In this document: positions 43,436 through 51,185 of the stretch, one piece after another
Numbering within the stretch: position 1 is the stretch's first letter
How the letters are laid out: every line of letters starts with the position of its first letter
Assembly (NCBI RefSeq): GCF_024614185.1
Contig: NZ_JAHTLF010000013.1
Location: 302,870 to 366,869 of the forward strand
DNA: 64,000 nucleotides
Direction of reading: 5' to 3'
Source of the DNA: Nocardioides carbamazepini
GTDB taxonomy: Bacteria; Actinomycetota; Actinomycetes; Propionibacteriales; Nocardioidaceae
Notes under the pieces: model-generated
Databases searched by the model: none
What the model was told of the DNA's origin: nothing
The model's input: the letters and a program-made list of their open reading frames with translations, nothing else
Made by a program: the position numbers and the translations under genes

Positions 43436-44860
43436 TCACCAGAGCGGCGGTCGGCGGTCGTGCCACGGGGCGGCGGCCTCGACCTGGGCGGCGAGGGAGA
43501 GGAGCAGCTCCTCCTCGGCGGGGCGGGCGGCGAGCATCATGCCGATCGGAAGGCCCTCGGGGCTCTGGTGGAGCGGTAGCGAGATGGCCGGCATGCCGGT
43601 GACGTTCCACGCCGAGGTCCACGGGGTGAACCGCTTCTGGGCCTCGAAGTCGGCAGCCGGGTCCGCGTCGTCGCGCAGCGCCCCGACGAGGAGCGGCGGG
43701 GTGGCGAGCGTCGGCGTGAGCACGATGTCGTACGGCGCCAGCGCGACCAGCGCATCTGCCGCGTAGCGGCGCATCGCTCCGATCGCCAGACCGAACTCCG
43801 GTCCCGACACGGCCTCGCCGCGCTCGCCCAGCCAGCGGGTGAGCGGCCGGAGCTGCTGGCGCTGCGCGGGATCCAGCGGCACCGTGGACAGCGCGGTCAG
43901 GACCGCCCAGCAGGTCTCGAAGACGCCCACGGCCTCCGGCGGCAGCGGGACGGGCACGTCCTCGACCGCGTGGCCGAGTGACGCGAGCAGACGGGTCGTG
44001 GCGTCGTACGCGCGCTGGACGTCGGGATGCACGTCGACGTCCGCGATCACCGGCGTGTCGAAGCAGGCGATGCGCAGCCGGCCGGGCTCGCGGCCCGCCG
44101 CGGACAGGAACGTGCCGGACGGGTCCGGCGCCCAGGCGGGGTCGCCCGCGCGGCGGCCGGCGAGCACGTCGAGCAGCGCGGCGGCGTCGGCCACGCTGCG
44201 GGCGATCGGGCCCGCGACCGCGAGGCCGACCGGGTCGCCGTACATGGGGAACCCGCTGATCCGGCCGCGGGTCGGCTTGAGCCCGACCAGGCCGCAGCAG
44301 GACGCGGGGATCCGGATCGAGCCGCCACCGTCGGAGCCCTGGGCGACCGGGATCAGCCCGGCGGCGACCGCCGCGGCCGCCCCGCCTGACGAGCCGCCCG
44401 CCATCCGGGTGGTGTCCCAGGGCGTGACCGCCGGCGGACGTCCCTCCGGCTCGGTGTAGCAGGGCGAGCCGAACTCCGGCGTGCTGGTCTTCCCCAGGCT
44501 GATCATCCCCGCGTCCTCGATCGCGAGGGTGACGCCGTCGGAGACCTCGGGGACATAGCCGGCGAACGCCGACGACCCGAAGGCGGTGGGGACGCCGCGG
44601 GTCAGGTTCAGGTCCTTGATGGCGGTCGGTACGCCGGCCAGCGGCGACGCGCCCTCCCCCACCGGCCCGACGGCCGAGACCTCCCGTGCCCGCTGCCGCG
44701 CGGCATCCGGGTCGCGGAAGACGAACGCGCCGTCGACGTACTCCCGAGGGAGACGCACGGCGCGTTCGAGGTAGTGCTCGGTGAGCTCGACGGGGCTGAT
44801 CTCACCGGTGCGGATCAGCGCCCCCTGCTCCAGGGCGGTCAGGTCGTGGAGTTCGGCCAC
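43436..44860 (-). CDS. amidase-signature-family hydrolase
   Basis: A 474-residue amidase-signature enzyme with the complete Ser-cisSer-Lys triad: Lys in AIKDLNL, cis-Ser in MAGGSSGGAAAAVAAG and the nucleophile Ser in QGSDGGGSIRIPASCCG. The C-terminal part (FTPWTSAWNVTGMPAISLPLH) resembles 6-aminohexanoate cyclic-dimer hydrolases and related amidases rather than GatA, since gatB and gatC are absent. The substrate is unknown. It is followed upstream by an FMN reductase gene in the same direction, 19 bp away, so the two may share a transcript. Confidence 0.93.
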   Translation of the reverse strand: MAELHDLTALEQGALIRTGEISPVELTEHYLERAVRLPREYVDGAFVFRDPDAARQRAREVSAVGPVGEGASPLAGVPTAIKDLNLTRGVPTAFGSSAFAGYVPEVSDGVTLAIEDAGMISLGKTSTPEFGSPCYTEPEGRPPAVTPWDTTRMAGGSSGGAAAAVAAGLIPVAQGSDGGGSIRIPASCCGLVGLKPTRGRISGFPMYGDPVGLAVAGPIARSVADAAALLDVLAGRRAGDPAWAPDPSGTFLSAAGREPGRLRIACFDTPVIADVDVHPDVQRAYDATTRLLASLGHAVEDVPVPLPPEAVGVFETCWAVLTALSTVPLDPAQRQQLRPLTRWLGERGEAVSGPEFGLAIGAMRRYAADALVALAPYDIVLTPTLATPPLLVGALRDDADPAADFEAQKRFTPWTSAWNVTGMPAISLPLHQSPEGLPIGMMLAARPAEEELLLSLAAQVEAAAPWHDRRPPLW

Positions 44861-44879
44861 GCCCCGAGGCTAGCCCGCC

Positions 44880-45437
44880 TCAGGCGGCGGTGACGGTGGG
44901 GGTGAACTCGGCGAGGCGGGCGAGGGCGGCGAACAGCTTGGCGCGGACCTCGGCGTCGGTGGTGGGGTCGACGTCGATCGCGGACTGCGAGACCGTGACG
45001 TCCTCCACCACGACCGCGCCGGCGATGCCGGCGGAGCGGGCGGTGTCGCCGTGGGCCCACTTGCCGCCGTACGGCGTCGGGGTGGCGCCGAGGACGCCGA
45101 ACGGCTTGCCGACGATCGCGCCGGCGCCGTACGGGCGGGACAGCCAGTCGATGGCGTTGTTGAGGACGGCCGGCATGGTGCCGTTGTACTCGGGGGTCAC
45201 CGCCAGCACCCGGTCGGCCGAGGCGACCCGGTCGCGCAGGGCGACCGCGGTCGCGGGAGCGTCCGCGCCGTCGATGTCCTCGTTGTAGAACGGGATCTGG
45301 TCGAGGCCGTCGACGATGTCGAGCGTGACTCCGGCGGGCGCCTCGTCGCGCAGGATCTCGGCGATCTTGCGGTTGACGGAGCCGGCCCGGAGGCTTCCGA
45401 CGAGCACGGCGACGTGGGTGTTCTGGATGTCAGTCAT
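44880..45437 (-). CDS. NADPH-dependent FMN reductase family protein
   Basis: A 185-residue flavodoxin-like reductase: VLVGSLRAGSVNRKIAE (phosphate-binding loop for FMN), TPEYNGTMPAVLNNAIDWL, typical of the NADPH-dependent FMN/quinone/azo reductase group, and GKPFGVLGATPTPYGG. It probably reduces quinones or azo compounds and may guard against oxidative stress. It diverges from a TetR gene across a clear inverted repeat, which suggests induction by a toxic electrophile, as in other TetR-reductase pairs. Confidence 0.93.
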   Translation of the reverse strand: MTDIQNTHVAVLVGSLRAGSVNRKIAEILRDEAPAGVTLDIVDGLDQIPFYNEDIDGADAPATAVALRDRVASADRVLAVTPEYNGTMPAVLNNAIDWLSRPYGAGAIVGKPFGVLGATPTPYGGKWAHGDTARSAGIAGAVVVEDVTVSQSAIDVDPTTDAEVRAKLFAALARLAEFTPTVTAA

Positions 45438-45445
45438 GAGAGGCG

Positions 45446-45465
45446 AAACGGACTGTGGTCCGCTT
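45446..45465. promoter_or_regulatory. candidate operator between reductase and TetR genes
   Basis: The inverted repeat CGGAC-TGTG-GTCCG (45449-45462), with an extra AA/TT pair outside (45446-45447 and 45464-45465), lies 9 bp before the reductase start codon, in the 95-bp divergent gap. It is probably the site of the TetR protein encoded on the other side. Confidence 0.55.
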
Positions 45466-45532
45466 TCATTCCCCGCGCTCGCGACAGTTTTCGTCGTCCA
45501 GGGTCGGTGGCGCCTCCTACGCTGGGCGCACC

Positions 45533-46117
45533 ATGTCCAAGAACCTCCCGCTGCTGACGGCCGCGCCCGCCGTGCGCGCCGACGCGGCGCGCAACCGGGA
45601 GGCGCTGCTCCGGGCGGCCGCGGAGCTGATCGAGCGCTGCGGCGTGGACGACCTCACCACCGACGCCGTCGCGGCCCGGGCCGGCGTCGGCAAGGGCACC
45701 GTGTTCCGTCGCTTCGGAAGCCGCGAGGGGCTGATGGCCTCGCTCCTCAACCACCGGGAGGAGGAGTGGCAGGCGAGCGTGATCAGCGGCCCGGCGCCGC
45801 TCGGTCCGGGCGCGCCGCCGATGGAGCGGCTGCTCGCCTTCGGTGCCTCCCGGCTGCGCCACCACCGTGAGCAGGCCACGCTGATCGAAGCGGCGGGCAG
45901 CACCTGGGGTGAGAACTACGCCGTGCTCGGCTTCGTGTCGCTGCACGTGCGGATGCTGCTCGCGCAGCTCGGCGTCCAGGGTGACCTGGCCTACCTCGCG
46001 ACCGCTCTGGTCGCCCCGCTCGGCGTGCCGGTGCTGCGCCAGCAGATCGACCACGGCGGGATGAGCGAGGAGCAGGTCCTCGCCGGGTGGGCCGACCTGG
46101 TCCGCCGCGTGGTGTGA
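45533..46117 (+). CDS. TetR family transcriptional regulator
   Basis: A 194-residue TetR protein with helix-turn-helix TTDAVAARAGVGKGTVFRRFGSREGL. The start ATG at 45533 (MSKNLPLLTAAP) is preferred; an in-frame upstream start would run through the divergent promoter. No ribosome site is visible, so the mRNA may be leaderless. It should repress the FMN reductase gene, and perhaps the amidase, through the inverted repeat at 45446-45465. The C-terminal domain has no recognisable ligand signature. Confidence 0.9.
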   Translation: MSKNLPLLTAAPAVRADAARNREALLRAAAELIERCGVDDLTTDAVAARAGVGKGTVFRRFGSREGLMASLLNHREEEWQASVISGPAPLGPGAPPMERLLAFGASRLRHHREQATLIEAAGSTWGENYAVLGFVSLHVRMLLAQLGVQGDLAYLATALVAPLGVPVLRQQIDHGGMSEEQVLAGWADLVRRVV

Positions 46118-46122
46118 CCGTC

Positions 46123-46163
46123 ACCTGCCCTCAGCCCGCACCTGGTGCGGGCCGAGGGCAGGT
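46123..46163. repeat. 41-bp hairpin, copy 1 of a pair; terminator
   Basis: ACCTGCCCTC-A-GCCCGCA, loop CCTGG, then TGCGGGC-C-GAGGGCAGGT: 17 base pairs with one mismatch. It sits between the convergent TetR and AbiEi-DUF559 genes, and its last base is the last base of the latter's stop codon. A nearly identical copy lies at 47210-47250. It probably serves as a bidirectional terminator. Confidence 0.8.
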
Positions 46164-47128
46164 CAGGCGCCCTTCCCCGGACAGCGGGGGCAGCGCCGGA
46201 GCGCTCCGGTCCAGCCCCGGCGCTGGAGCACCCGGGCGACCCAGAGCGCGGTCCGGCACGGATCGTCGAACACCAGGCCGTAGGTGACCCGGAGGGTGAT
46301 GGCGTCGCTGGCCGCGACCTCCGCCAGATCGCGCCGGGCGTCGTTGTCGCGGGCTCGGGCACCGTCGTGGTACGCGCGGCCGTCGAGCTCGACCACGACG
46401 CCGAACTCCTCGATCCGGAGGTCCTGCTCGGTCCGGCTCCCCGTGGCGTGGCTGGTGTGCTGGCGCCGACCACCCGGCAGGCCGTGGGCACGTTCGACCT
46501 GATGGAGGTAGCCGCGCTCGAGCACCGAGCAGGCACCCTGCTCAAGATCGTCGATCATGCCGGCGACGAGGGCGCGGCGGGTGACCTTGACCCGGTCGGC
46601 GAGGGCGGCCCGCAGCGTGCGGGGCACGACCTCGCGGGTGAAGCAGGCCCGGGTGAGGGCGGCGTACGCGCCCGCGACGTCGTCCGCCCGGATCCGGGCC
46701 TCCAGCACGTCGATCGTCGCGTGCGGCGGCACCATCCGGGGCGGACGCCGGCGCCAGTCGACCCGGGACGCCAGATGCGCGCTGCGGTGGACCACCACCC
46801 CGGCGATCGGGCGCAGGGTGCGGTCGGGACCGACGCACACATGGATCATCGGCGGCTCGCCGCCCGGCATCGCGGACTCGTGGGACAGCGCGGCCGGGGC
46901 GTACGCGAACAGGGCCACCCACTCGCGCTGGCGCCTGGTCAGGACACCGGTGTGGTCGACGTACACGCCGGGCTCGACCTGGCGCAGCTCACGGCGCCGG
47001 GTCATCCGGGCGATGTCGTGATCGGTGCCGCCGAGGCCGAGGAGCTGCCCGCGGGCGACCACGCCGTTCTGCTCGCGGCGCAGGATGACCTGGAGTGCCG
47101 GATCGGAGAAGTCGAGGTGGCGTGGCAT
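46163..47128 (-). CDS. AbiEi-type winged-helix and DUF559-like nuclease-fold protein
   Basis: A 321-residue protein of a type frequent in actinobacteria. The N-terminus (about 10-65, VVARGQLLGLGGTDHDIARM then LRQVEPGVYV) resembles the AbiEi/type IV antitoxin winged helix. The C-terminus (about 235-300) looks like DUF559, a Vsr/PD-(D/E)xK-like fold: RIEEFGVVVELDGRAYHDG, RRDLAEVAASDAITLRVTYG. The E-D residues before GRAYHD and the later RVTYG are the usual marks. No AbiEii toxin gene follows, so a toxin-antitoxin role is unproven. Both of its ends are marked by copies of one hairpin. Confidence 0.82.
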   Translation of the reverse strand: MPRHLDFSDPALQVILRREQNGVVARGQLLGLGGTDHDIARMTRRRELRQVEPGVYVDHTGVLTRRQREWVALFAYAPAALSHESAMPGGEPPMIHVCVGPDRTLRPIAGVVVHRSAHLASRVDWRRRPPRMVPPHATIDVLEARIRADDVAGAYAALTRACFTREVVPRTLRAALADRVKVTRRALVAGMIDDLEQGACSVLERGYLHQVERAHGLPGGRRQHTSHATGSRTEQDLRIEEFGVVVELDGRAYHDGARARDNDARRDLAEVAASDAITLRVTYGLVFDDPCRTALWVARVLQRRGWTGALRRCPRCPGKGA

Positions 47129-47209
47129 GGCCGCATGCTGGCACCGACGAGCGCTCGGCTCCAGTGAATGCCGGCGTACCTGTGGACAACCCAGCCGGTG
47201 AGGCGCTCG

Positions 47210-47250
47210 ACCTGCCCTCCGCCCGCAGCAGGTGCGGGCCGAGGGCAGGT
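47210..47250. repeat. 41-bp hairpin, copy 2 of a pair; terminator of cimA
   Basis: ACCTGCCCTC-C-GCCCGCA, loop GCAGG, then TGCGGGC-C-GAGGGCAGGT. Both arms are identical to copy 1 at 46123-46163; only the mismatch base and loop differ. It ends 1 nt before the cimA stop codon region and so probably terminates cimA on the minus strand. Confidence 0.8.
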
Positions 47251-47251
47251 A

Positions 47252-48895
47252 TCAGCTCCGGTGGTGACGCAGCAGACCGTAGGTGAGGCTGTCGGCGAGC
47301 GCCTCCCACGAGGCCTCGATGACGTTGGCGCCGACACCGACGGTCACCCACGGCGAGGCCCCGTCGGTGGTCTCGATCAGCACCCGCGTGATCGCGTCCG
47401 TGCCGTGTCCCTGGTCGAGGATGCGGACCTTGAAGTCGATCAGCTCGAACTGCGCGATCTCCGGGTAGGCCTGCGAGATCGCCGAGCGCAGCGCCTGGTC
47501 CAGGGCGTTGACGGGGCCGTTGCCCTCGCCCGTCACGACGTACCGGACACCGGCGGCCGCGAGCTTCACGGTCGCCTCGGAAACTGCGCCGTCGACGGCC
47601 TCCTCGCCCGCCCGTGTCATTCCTAGAGCGTGGGTGAGGGTCTCGGTGATCACCCGCCAGCTCTCGACGTCGAAGTACGACGGGCGCTGCCCGTCCACCT
47701 CCTCGGCGAGCAGCAGCTCGAAGGAGGCGTCCGCCGCCTCGAAGGTGTAGCCGCGGGACTCCAGCTCCTTGACCCGGCCGGTGACCCGGGTGACCAGCTC
47801 CGGGTTGTCGGACAGATCGAAGCCGAGCTCCCTGCCCTTGAGCTCGATGGTCGCGCGACCGGCCATGTCGGAGACCAGCAGTCGCATGTCGTTGCCGACA
47901 CCCGCCGGATCCATGTGCTGGTAGAGGTCCGGGTCGACCTTGATCGCGCTGGCGTGCAGGCCGGCCTTGTGGGCGAAGGCCGACGCACCGACGTACGGCT
48001 GCCGGGCGGCCGGCGGGACGTTGGTGACCTCCGCGACCGCGTGGGCGATCCGGGTCGCCTCACGCAGCAGGCCCGGCGGGAGCACCTGGCGGTCGAGCTT
48101 GAGCTCGAGGTTGGCGACGACATTGATCAGGTCGGCATTGCCGGTGCGCTCGCCGTAGCCGTTGATGCAGCCCTGCACGTGCGTCGCGCCGGCGTCGACG
48201 GCGGCCAGCGTGTTGGCGACGGCCAGACCGGTGTCGTTGTGGCAGTGGATGCCGACCCGGACCTGGGCACTCTCGACCACGTCGTGCACCACGTCGGAGA
48301 CCCACCCCGGCAGCATCCCGCCGTTCGTGTCGCAGAGCGCGACCACCTCGGCGCCGGCGTCGTACGCCGTCCGCAGCACCTCGAGCGCGTAGGACCGGTC
48401 GAGGCGGTAGCCGTCGAAGAAGTGCTCGGCGTCGAGGAAGACCTGCTGACCCTCGGCCCGCAGGTGGCCGACGGTGTCGCGGATCATCGCGAGGTTCTCC
48501 TCGGGCGTGGTCCGCAGCGCCTTCTCGACGTGACCGACGTGCGACTTGGCGACCAGGGTCACGACACCCGCACCGCTGTCGCGCAGCGCCGCGACCTGCG
48601 GGTCGTCGGCGGCCAGCCGGCCGGCGCGCCGCGTGGAGCCGAAGGCCGTGAGGCGCGCGTGCTTGAGGTCCAGCTCCTCGGCCGCGCGCCGGAAGAATTC
48701 GGTGTCCTTCGGGTTCGCCCCCGGCCAGCCGCCCTCGATGAACCCCACGCCCAGTCCGTCCAGGTGCCGCGCGATGGCGAGCTTGTCGGCCACCGTGGGG
48801 TTGAGCCCCTCCTGCTGCATGCCGTCGCGCAGGGTGGTGTCGTAGACGTGGAAGGAGCCGTGCAGGTCCAGGGGGAGGTCGCGCTGCTGGGTCAT
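47252..48895 (-). CDS. cimA: (R)-citramalate synthase
   Basis: Condenses pyruvate and acetyl-CoA to citramalate, starting the threonine-independent route to isoleucine. The 547-residue protein has the HMGL-like catalytic domain with DTTLRDGMQQEG (the Q in the place typical of CimA), IEGGWPGANPKD, HCHNDTGLAVAN (metal HxH) and GYGERTGNADL, then a C-terminal LeuA-type regulatory domain (about 400-540). Family length and EGGWPG distinguish it from 2-isopropylmalate synthase. The ATG at 48895 is preferred; upstream sequence in this frame is non-coding leader. A candidate leader peptide (MTTLTTIIT) and a U-tract terminator precede it. Confidence 0.93.
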   Translation of the reverse strand: MTQQRDLPLDLHGSFHVYDTTLRDGMQQEGLNPTVADKLAIARHLDGLGVGFIEGGWPGANPKDTEFFRRAAEELDLKHARLTAFGSTRRAGRLAADDPQVAALRDSGAGVVTLVAKSHVGHVEKALRTTPEENLAMIRDTVGHLRAEGQQVFLDAEHFFDGYRLDRSYALEVLRTAYDAGAEVVALCDTNGGMLPGWVSDVVHDVVESAQVRVGIHCHNDTGLAVANTLAAVDAGATHVQGCINGYGERTGNADLINVVANLELKLDRQVLPPGLLREATRIAHAVAEVTNVPPAARQPYVGASAFAHKAGLHASAIKVDPDLYQHMDPAGVGNDMRLLVSDMAGRATIELKGRELGFDLSDNPELVTRVTGRVKELESRGYTFEAADASFELLLAEEVDGQRPSYFDVESWRVITETLTHALGMTRAGEEAVDGAVSEATVKLAAAGVRYVVTGEGNGPVNALDQALRSAISQAYPEIAQFELIDFKVRILDQGHGTDAITRVLIETTDGASPWVTVGVGANVIEASWEALADSLTYGLLRHHRS

Positions 48896-48923
48896 CGGGA
48901 TCTCTCGCGTGATGGGTCCGGGC

Positions 48924-48954
48924 AAAACAAAAGCCTCCCGGAGCACAGGAGGCT
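48924..48954 (-). terminator. U-tract hairpin in the cimA leader (attenuator)
   Basis: On the minus strand AGCCTCC, a 9-nt loop, GGAGGCT (48954-48932), then TTTTGTTTT. It is a textbook intrinsic terminator 29 nt before the cimA start codon, so transcription must read through it to express the gene. It follows directly the hairpin at 48956-48979. Confidence 0.8.
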
Positions 48955-48955
48955 G

Positions 48956-48979
48956 GCGCGTCTGACGGGTCAGACGCGC
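48956..48979 (-). promoter_or_regulatory. 11-bp hairpin at the leader-peptide stop
   Basis: GCGCGTCTGAC and GTCAGACGCGC pair closely around a very short loop. The first base of the stem on the minus strand is the G of the leader peptide's TAG stop codon. A ribosome at the stop or stalled just before it would affect this stem. An alternative pairing of the 3' arm (ACGCGCC) with GGCGCGT at the leader's start is also possible. Confidence 0.65.
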
Positions 48980-49008
48980 TAGGTAATGATGGTGGTGAGC
49001 GTGGTCAC
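48979..49008 (-). CDS. candidate cimA leader peptide MTTLTTIIT
   Basis: A 9-residue open frame with GTG start: codons GTG ACC ACG CTC ACC ACC ATC ATT ACC TAG. Five of nine residues are Thr and two are Ile, and ATT is rare in this DNA. It lies 84 nt upstream of cimA on the same strand, followed by a hairpin at its stop codon and a U-tract terminator. Enrichment for Ile and Thr (the amino acids linked to isoleucine supply) before an isoleucine-pathway gene is the pattern of ribosome-mediated attenuation. A weak AGGG ribosome site precedes the GTG. Mechanism not proven. Confidence 0.7.
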   Translation of the reverse strand: MTTLTTIIT

Positions 49009-49044
49009 GCGCCCTAGTCTGCCACGGATGGCGAGACGCACGTC

Positions 49045-50757
49045 TCAGAGTCCGAACGGCCCGCTGGACCAGGGCGTCCAGCTGACCCCGTTGCCCGCGG
49101 CGAGCGCGCCCAGGCCACCGGCCACCGCCAGCAGCACCGCGCAGGCCAGCAGCCACGGCACCGGGCGGCGGGCCAGGGGGTCGAGGACCCGCGAGATCGG
49201 CAGGCGGAAGCGGGTGCTCCCCGGCCCCGACCACAGCGCGAGACCGAGGGTCGCGCCGCAGGCCAGCAGCGTGGTCGGGACGTCGAGCTGGAGCGCGTAG
49301 CCCAGCAGCCCGGCCGCGACGCCCAGCCCGGCGCTCCAGGTGACCAGCACGACGGTGCCGGTCACACCGCGGATCAGGTGCCAGGGACTGGTGGTGAGCC
49401 AGCGCAGGCCGTCGTACCACTTCGCGCCCCGGACGGTGCGCCGGTCGGCGACCGCCGAGGTCGCCAGGGACCCGGCGCGCAGCAGCCAGACCGCGAGCAC
49501 GACCACCGCGGTCGCGACCCACGGCGCCGCCGCGAAGCCCGCCCCGAGTGCCACGGCGCCGAGGCCCACGGCGACCCAGCGCCGGATCCGCTCGGCGAGC
49601 GGGGGGCGCGGCTGCGGGGCGAAGGGGTGCTCGGGATCCCATTCCTGGTCGAACTGCTCCTCCATCCGGGTCATCGCCGCGGCGGGCGGCGGGGGCAGCG
49701 GAGGGAGCGGAGGCACCGACTGGAGCGGCGGAGCGGGCATCGGTGGCAGCGAGGTCGGCGGGCCGACCTCGGTCGGCAGTGCCCGGGTGCCGGGCGCGGC
49801 CGGGTCCGGCACGGTGGGAGGCGTCACCGGACCGGGAGCGACCGGGCCGCTCCCCTGCCCGGCCAGCGCGAGCGGCAGGGTGACGTCGTCCACCACCGGG
49901 GACGGGGGGACGCGCGCGCTCGGGGGCGGGACGGGAGGCAGCTCGGGTCGGGTGCTGAGGGGGCGCAGCCAGGCCAGCAGCTCCTCGAGCAGCGGTCGCT
50001 CGAGCGGCTCGGGATCCAGGGCGGCGGCGAGGACCTCGGCCAGGGGGCTCTCGATGCCGGTGAGGTCGTGCTGGCCGCGGCGGGTGCGATCCATCACGGC
50101 CATCGCCGGACCGCGGCCGTACGGCGCCCGGCCGCTCGCGGCGTACGCGACGGTCGCGGCCCAGGCATGCACGTCGGCGGCGGGAGTCGCCTCGTCGCCG
50201 TACAGGATCTCGGGGGCGAGATAGCCCGGGGTGCCGAGCAGCCAGCCGGTCTGGGTGAGCCGGATGTCGTCGGCGACCCGGGCGAGCCCGAAGTCGATGA
50301 GGATCGGGGTGCGGCCCTCCATCAAGACGTTGCCCGGCTTGACGTCGCGGTGCAGGACGCCGGCGCCGTGGACCGCGGCCAGGCCCTCCGCGAGGCAGCC
50401 CGCCAGCCAGAGCAGGTCGCGTCCGGCGATCGGGCCCTCGGCCGCGACATGGCCGTGCAGCGAGAGCCCCGGCACGTACCGGGTGACGACATAGGGCACC
50501 TCGGCCCACGGGTCGGCGTCGAGCATCTCCGCCACCCAGGGGCTGCGCACCCGGGTCAGCGAGCCGACCTCACGGGCGAGCCGGTGCCGCGCCTCCTGGT
50601 CGCCGACGACCTGCGGGCGCAGCACCTTGAGCGCTACGCGCTGCCCGTCCGGGCCCTGGGCGAGGTGGACGATGCCCATCCCGCCCTCGCCGAGCCTGGT
50701 CAGCAGCGCGTAGCGCCCCACCTGGGTGGGCGCACTGCTCTCGGGCCGGATCGTCAC
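49045..50757 (-). CDS. membrane-anchored serine/threonine protein kinase
   Basis: A 570-residue Pkn2-type kinase. The kinase domain (about 15-265) has the glycine loop GEGGMGIVHLA, VALKVLRPQ, HRDVKPGNVL (catalytic Asp), DFGLAR and the APE-like APEI. A Pro-rich linker (about 270-365) follows; then come four or more transmembrane segments (about 390-560) with a short tail. The kinase is cytosolic and tethered. It starts with GTG at 50757. The C-terminal multi-helix membrane domain is unusual compared with the single-helix PASTA kinases. Targets are not evident from the neighbours. Confidence 0.92.
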   Translation of the reverse strand: MTIRPESSAPTQVGRYALLTRLGEGGMGIVHLAQGPDGQRVALKVLRPQVVGDQEARHRLAREVGSLTRVRSPWVAEMLDADPWAEVPYVVTRYVPGLSLHGHVAAEGPIAGRDLLWLAGCLAEGLAAVHGAGVLHRDVKPGNVLMEGRTPILIDFGLARVADDIRLTQTGWLLGTPGYLAPEILYGDEATPAADVHAWAATVAYAASGRAPYGRGPAMAVMDRTRRGQHDLTGIESPLAEVLAAALDPEPLERPLLEELLAWLRPLSTRPELPPVPPPSARVPPSPVVDDVTLPLALAGQGSGPVAPGPVTPPTVPDPAAPGTRALPTEVGPPTSLPPMPAPPLQSVPPLPPLPPPPAAAMTRMEEQFDQEWDPEHPFAPQPRPPLAERIRRWVAVGLGAVALGAGFAAAPWVATAVVVLAVWLLRAGSLATSAVADRRTVRGAKWYDGLRWLTTSPWHLIRGVTGTVVLVTWSAGLGVAAGLLGYALQLDVPTTLLACGATLGLALWSGPGSTRFRLPISRVLDPLARRPVPWLLACAVLLAVAGGLGALAAGNGVSWTPWSSGPFGL

Positions 50758-50766
50758 ACCGCGAGG

Positions 50767-51168
50767 CTACCCGCGAGCGTCGAGCTCGGCGATCAGGCGC
50801 TTCGGGGCGACGCGCCGGTACGACGCGTCGACGAGCTCGGCGATCTCCGCCCAGTCGACGCCCGGATCGGCGAGATCGATCGCGCGGCCGCCGTACGGTC
50901 CGTAGTAGGCGGGCACGAAGAACCGGGCGTCCTCGTCGATGGCCGGCAGGTCGACGCCGTCGGGGGTGAAGATGAAGGCGCTCGGCACCATCCGGTGGTT
51001 GCCGGGGCTCAGCTTCTCCGAGCCGCCGAAGGCCGCGAAGATCTTGCCGGCCCGGAAGGTCGGCCGGCCGTGGCTGATCCGCTCCTCGGCGCCGGGTAGG
51101 GCCAGGCAGATCTCCCGGAGCTCGCGGAGCCCCGGATCGTCGTCGCTGAACACGATCGGGTGCGCCAT
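50767..51168 (-). CDS. MmcQ/YjbR family protein
   Basis: A 133-residue protein of the YjbR/MmcQ family, a small double-wing DNA-binding-like fold of unknown role. Visible motifs are LRELREICLALPGAEERISHGRPTFRAGKIFA, YYGPYGGRAIDLADPGVDW and a C-terminal YRRVAPKRLIAELD. It lies 9 nt upstream of the kinase gene, so the two may be co-transcribed. The ATG at 51168 is preferred over longer readings with no ribosome site. Function cannot be assigned. Confidence 0.88.
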   Translation of the reverse strand: MAHPIVFSDDDPGLRELREICLALPGAEERISHGRPTFRAGKIFAAFGGSEKLSPGNHRMVPSAFIFTPDGVDLPAIDEDARFFVPAYYGPYGGRAIDLADPGVDWAEIAELVDASYRRVAPKRLIAELDARG

Positions 51169-51185
51169 GGAGCCAGTATGGGTCG

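Noticed and set aside
43436..44860. GatA subunit of the Glu-tRNA amidotransferase
   Set aside because: No gatB or gatC is adjacent, and the C-terminal sequence resembles other amidases; the amidase-signature triad alone does not show GatA.
46163..47128. Complete AbiE toxin-antitoxin pair
   Set aside because: Only the AbiEi-like winged helix is present; there is no AbiEii nucleotidyltransferase gene next to it.
46123..47250. Twin hairpins read as a CRISPR array or IS ends
   Set aside because: There are only two units about 1.1 kb apart with self-complementary arms, and no spacers, transposase or target-site duplication.
47252..50509. 1085-codon reading of cimA extending over the kinase region
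   Set aside because: The true CimA start is the ATG at 48895; upstream sequence in this frame passes through the leader terminator and the kinase gene in the wrong frame.
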